In this document: one piece after another, positions 62,622 through 64,000 of the stretch
Numbering within the stretch: position 1 is the first letter of the stretch
How the letters are laid out: each line of letters starts with the position of its first letter
Assembly (NCBI GenBank): GCA_001600695.1
Contig: BCKQ01000006.1
Location: 946,862 to 1,010,861 of the forward strand
DNA length: 64,000 bases
Direction of reading: 5' to 3'
Source of the DNA: Ascoidea asiatica
Taxonomy: Eukaryota > Ascomycota > Saccharomycetes > Ascoideales > Ascoideaceae
Program-made: the position numbers and the translations under genes
The notes under the pieces: generated by a model
What the model saw: only the letters and a program-made list of their open reading frames with translations
Databases searched by the model: none
Told to the model about the DNA's origin: nothing

Positions 62622-64000
62622 TTAGGCAAATTTAATAGATCTTGAAAGATTCTTTTTGATACCAGTTTTCTCACCTTCATATGACCCTTGTTGCCCAGTG
62701 TAAACAGCACGAACACTTTTAAGTTTTTTCTGAGCTTTTTCATATTTCTTTCTCTTTTTAACTCTTGCATTCCTATTAATTTTATCACGTTTAGGTGTAA
62801 GACCCTTATTCTTAAGGATTTGATAATTTATTGCTCTTTTTCCATTTTCTCCTACCATTTCTTGCAATTCAGATAATTTACCCTCTTTAGCGGCCTTCAC
62901 AGCCTGAATATGAGCTGTTTTCCTTTGTTCTTTCTTTTCCATTCTTGCCTTTTTAACTAATTCATAAGCAGAATTGGCAGAATTTATATTATTTGCTTGT
63001 TTTTCATCATCAGAATTAAAATCATCTCCATCAAGATCGGCGCCTACACTACTATCTTTCTGACCACGTTTACGAGCTTCTTCAGTCAATCTTTGTTGCC
63101 TTTCAAAGAAACGCTCTTTATAAGGTAGATCCAAATCCCCAGTAAATTTAATATCTCTTTTGTTTGCTTGTTGGTCAATTTTAGAAGTATAGAAACGTAA
63201 AGATCGCTTATGAGCTTTCTTTTCTTCTGCATCAACATCTGCCATTTCACCTTCCACGAAATCTTGCTGATATACTTGTCTTTTTTGGATTACACGTTTC
63301 TTATTTATATCAAATTCTTCATCGGACTCATCGGCTGTAGTAATATCTTGACTGAGTTTAGAAGCCGAAGAACTAGAAGAAATTTCCTTATTATTTATTT
63401 CTGTATCTTCAATTTCTTTATCTGAATTTTCTATTTCTTTATTTGAATTTTCCAAGTTTTCATCATCAGTTTTTTTATTTAAAGTTATAAATTCATTGCT
63501 ATCTTTTACGATAGTAGTATCTTGATTTTGAATAAATGAGTATTCATCAGGCAACTGATCTGCTTGTTTCCATACTTCTCTGGCTTTTAATATGCACTCC
63601 ATTATGGGATGATTTTTCATTGTAAAGTTTTCACCTGTTGATAAATTAGAAATAAATAATGCAAAATAATTACTTATTGAGCCAAGATAAGCAGATAAAG
63701 CAGTAAATTTAACATCCAGTATTTCATTATTTTCTTTTTTTGAAATTAACCAACTGAGTTTGGGCATAAGGGATGTTAGTTCAGTAGACATAGGTAAATA
63801 TTCAGGGAAATTTGATTGAATTACTTTCAATCTTTCTGATTTATCTAATGATGCAAGATTAGTCCAAGGAACATTATCTTCAGGTTCTGTTAATTTAGTT
63901 GATATTTCAGGAACTTTTTCTGACCATCCTGTTTCTTCTTCATCAAAATAATCTTGTATATTAAGGTTTTGCCTGTGAGACTTTTCAAGACGAATTGCTT
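62622..64000 (-). CDS. SAS10: UTP3/SAS10 small-subunit processome protein, 5' end outside window
   Basis: Nucleolar component of the U3 SSU processome needed for 18S rRNA maturation. The frame is open to the window edge (residues AIRLEKSHRQNLNIQDYFDE near 63998 onward), so the start lies beyond 64000; at least 458 residues are present. The Sas10/Utp3/C1D-type helical region is at about 63840-63570 (LSAYLGSISNYFALFISNLS). A long acidic/Ser linker follows, then the Sas10 C-terminal domain at the end: ENGKRAINYQILKNKGLTPK, then NRNARVKKRKKYEKAQKKLK and SYEGEKTGIKKNLSRSIKF. The stop is 40 bp from the MSH5 stop on the opposite strand. Confidence 0.93.
   Translation of the reverse strand, partial: AIRLEKSHRQNLNIQDYFDEEETGWSEKVPEISTKLTEPEDNVPWTNLASLDKSERLKVIQSNFPEYLPMSTELTSLMPKLSWLISKKENNEILDVKFTALSAYLGSISNYFALFISNLSTGENFTMKNHPIMECILKAREVWKQADQLPDEYSFIQNQDTTIVKDSNEFITLNKKTDDENLENSNKEIENSDKEIEDTEINNKEISSSSSASKLSQDITTADESDEEFDINKKRVIQKRQVYQQDFVEGEMADVDAEEKKAHKRSLRFYTSKIDQQANKRDIKFTGDLDLPYKERFFERQQRLTEEARKRGQKDSSVGADLDGDDFNSDDEKQANNINSANSAYELVKKARMEKKEQRKTAHIQAVKAAKEGKLSELQEMVGENGKRAINYQILKNKGLTPKRDKINRNARVKKRKKYEKAQKKLKSVRAVYTGQQGSYEGEKTGIKKNLSRSIKFA

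Noticed and set aside
1..64000. CRISPR array, prophage or bacterial operon
   Set aside because: No regularly spaced repeats; splice signals and gene content are those of a yeast nucleus.

Overview
The window is nuclear DNA from an ascomycete budding yeast (Saccharomycotina). Gene content (SMB1, VAM7, APM4, COP1, BRF1, CDC9, PET8, TIM44, BNA4, PP2A catalytic subunit, CDC123, MSH5, UTP3/SAS10), splice signals (GTATGT or GTAAGT donors, TACTAAC-like branch points) and long Asn/Gln/Ser runs all fit. The DNA is very AT-rich. CTG codons are rare; three in MSH5 and one in COP1 fall where relatives have a hydrophobic residue, which favours Leu over Ser decoding. I cannot name the species. It is less reduced than Saccharomyces cerevisiae: it keeps a Mei2-like RNA-binding protein, WBP4-like and Cwf19-like splicing proteins, a uric-acid pathway decarboxylase and intron-rich meiotic genes.

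Layout. 0.9-10.2 kb: SMB1 and VAM7 (+), APM4 (-), COP1 (+), so mRNA splicing followed by vacuole fusion, endocytic adaptor and COPI coat genes. 10.5-14.4 kb: RSM18 (one intron) and YHM2 on -, then a PEX11-family gene. 14.9-20 kb: a BUL1-like Rsp5 adaptor and BRF1. 20.2-27.3 kb: CDC9 (-) divergent from PET8 (+, 33-nt first exon), a small coiled-coil gene and TIM44. 27.8-32.1 kb: a WBP4-like two-exon gene divergent from a CWF19-like gene, then BNA4. 32.1-37.9 kb: 5.7 kb with no supported gene, leading to a Gln-rich C2H2 zinc-finger gene. 40.2-46.1 kb: a Ty1/copia LTR retrotransposon on the - strand with an AAAAC target duplication, a decayed gag-pol and an assembly gap in one LTR. 46.4-48.6 kb: OHCU decarboxylase and PP2A. 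49.9-56.4 kb: CDC123 tail-to-tail with a four-exon MEI2-like gene, then a membrane spermidine-synthase-fold protein. 57.8-64 kb: a Rieske-oxygenase relative lacking the Rieske cluster, a twelve-exon MSH5, and UTP3/SAS10 running off the window.

Most genes are unrelated housekeeping genes. The unifying oddity is introns. Housekeeping genes here have none or one, while the two meiotic genes carry 3 and 11, and two spliceosome-associated genes that S. cerevisiae lacks, as far as I recall, sit head to head nearby. Many exons were found by reading splice signals and protein homology by eye; cDNA would settle them. Family names rest on remembered homologues, not on a database search.
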